Assembly (NCBI GenBank): GCA_964634005.1
Contig: CAZWKQ010000002.1
Span: forward strand, 208,962 to 272,961
From: CAZWKQ01 sp964634005
Lineage (GTDB): Bacteria; Bacteroidota; Bacteroidia; Bacteroidales; JACABE01
Direction of reading: 5' to 3'
DNA: 64,000 nucleotides
The notes below the pieces were generated by a model that was not told the DNA's origin, ran no database searches, and saw nothing but the letters and a program-made list of their open reading frames with translations. The position numbers were made by a program, and so were the translations under genes. Of this stretch, positions 63,971 through 64,000 are shown one piece after another. How positions within the stretch are numbered: position 1 is the stretch's first letter; the number at the start of each line of letters is the position of its first letter.

Positions 63971-64000
63971 ATGAATATTTATGCCAAACAGCCAAACACC
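63971..64000 (+). CDS. Possible start of a gene running off the window
   Basis: ATG codons at 63971 and 63981 open frames to the window end. TATCTTTA at 63955-63962 is one base from the promoter -7 consensus. Only ten codons are visible, so nothing can be said of the product. Confidence 0.25.
   Translation, partial: MNIYAKQPNT

Overview
The window is chromosomal DNA from an AT-rich member of the Bacteroidota, most likely an anaerobic, amino-acid-fermenting lineage near the Bacteroidales/Marinilabiliales. Several things point there. About twenty genes are preceded by the Bacteroidota-type -7 element TAnnTTTG and lack clear Shine-Dalgarno sites. There are two type IX secretion cargo proteins (a type A sorting tail at 21068-22714 and a gliding-motility-type C-terminal domain at 59055-61637). 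There is a S46 dipeptidyl-peptidase, a two-subunit GldA/NatA-like ABC exporter and a long SecA of 1096 residues. All of this is inference from the sequence; no 16S gene lies in the window.

Layout. 1-4.4 kb: the 3' part of a sigma-54 activator, kbl on the minus strand, then a DUF134 regulator operon (DUF134, a PLP transsulfuration enzyme, a small Gly-rich DUF5320-like protein, a NifX/NafY-like protein) with an operator-like palindrome. 4.4-11.2 kb: divergent hutH and glutamate-semialdehyde dehydrogenase, an MTA phosphorylase-like gene, a SPOR-like exported protein and a RhuM-family gene broken by one in-frame TGA. 11.3-16.2 kb, minus strand: glyS, S46 peptidase, gpsA. 16.3-21 kb: a sodium-pumping methylmalonyl-CoA decarboxylase operon (epimerase, carboxyltransferase, OadG-like anchor with a large extra domain, biotin carrier, membrane beta subunit). 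21-30.3 kb: secreted beta-helix protein, udk, aat, dnaE, trxA, DUF58 and DUF1573 proteins. 30.3-30.65 kb: six 42-bp imperfect tandem repeats without an obvious function. 30.9-40 kb: M3 peptidase lipoprotein, pepE, nucleotide pyrophosphatase-like phosphatase, a dihydroorotate-dehydrogenase-like protein, DUF2795, secA. 40-46.4 kb: arsenate reductase-like phosphatase facing a purine-hydroxylase operon (xdhC, FeS/FAD subunit, molybdopterin subunit, YgeY-type hydrolase). 46.4-51.4 kb, minus strand: ABC exporter, dnaJ, grpE, alpha/beta hydrolase. 51.5-58.4 kb: rel, a Fur-family gene overlapping purA, a PepSY-like protein and an OstA/LptA-like protein. 58.4-61.6 kb, minus strand: riboflavin synthase and the large secreted protein. 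62.1-63.6 kb: dnaA, followed by repeat-rich DNA that looks like mobile-element debris.

How it fits together. Secreted and periplasmic peptidases (S46, M3, PepE) would feed amino-acid catabolism through hutH, glutamate-semialdehyde dehydrogenase, kbl and the transsulfuration enzyme. Propionate-pathway decarboxylation of methylmalonyl-CoA would then be coupled to a sodium gradient. The xdh-ygeY operon suggests purine or related heterocycle breakdown, possibly with a selenium-dependent hydroxylase. No rRNA, tRNA, CRISPR array or intact insertion sequence was found by eye. I did not find a clearly new defence or mobile system. The best unexplained signals are the 42-bp repeat array, the operator-like palindromes at 2122, 16307 and 48689, the leaderless-looking glyS promoter inside an inverted repeat, and the OadG-like protein with its large extracytoplasmic domain.
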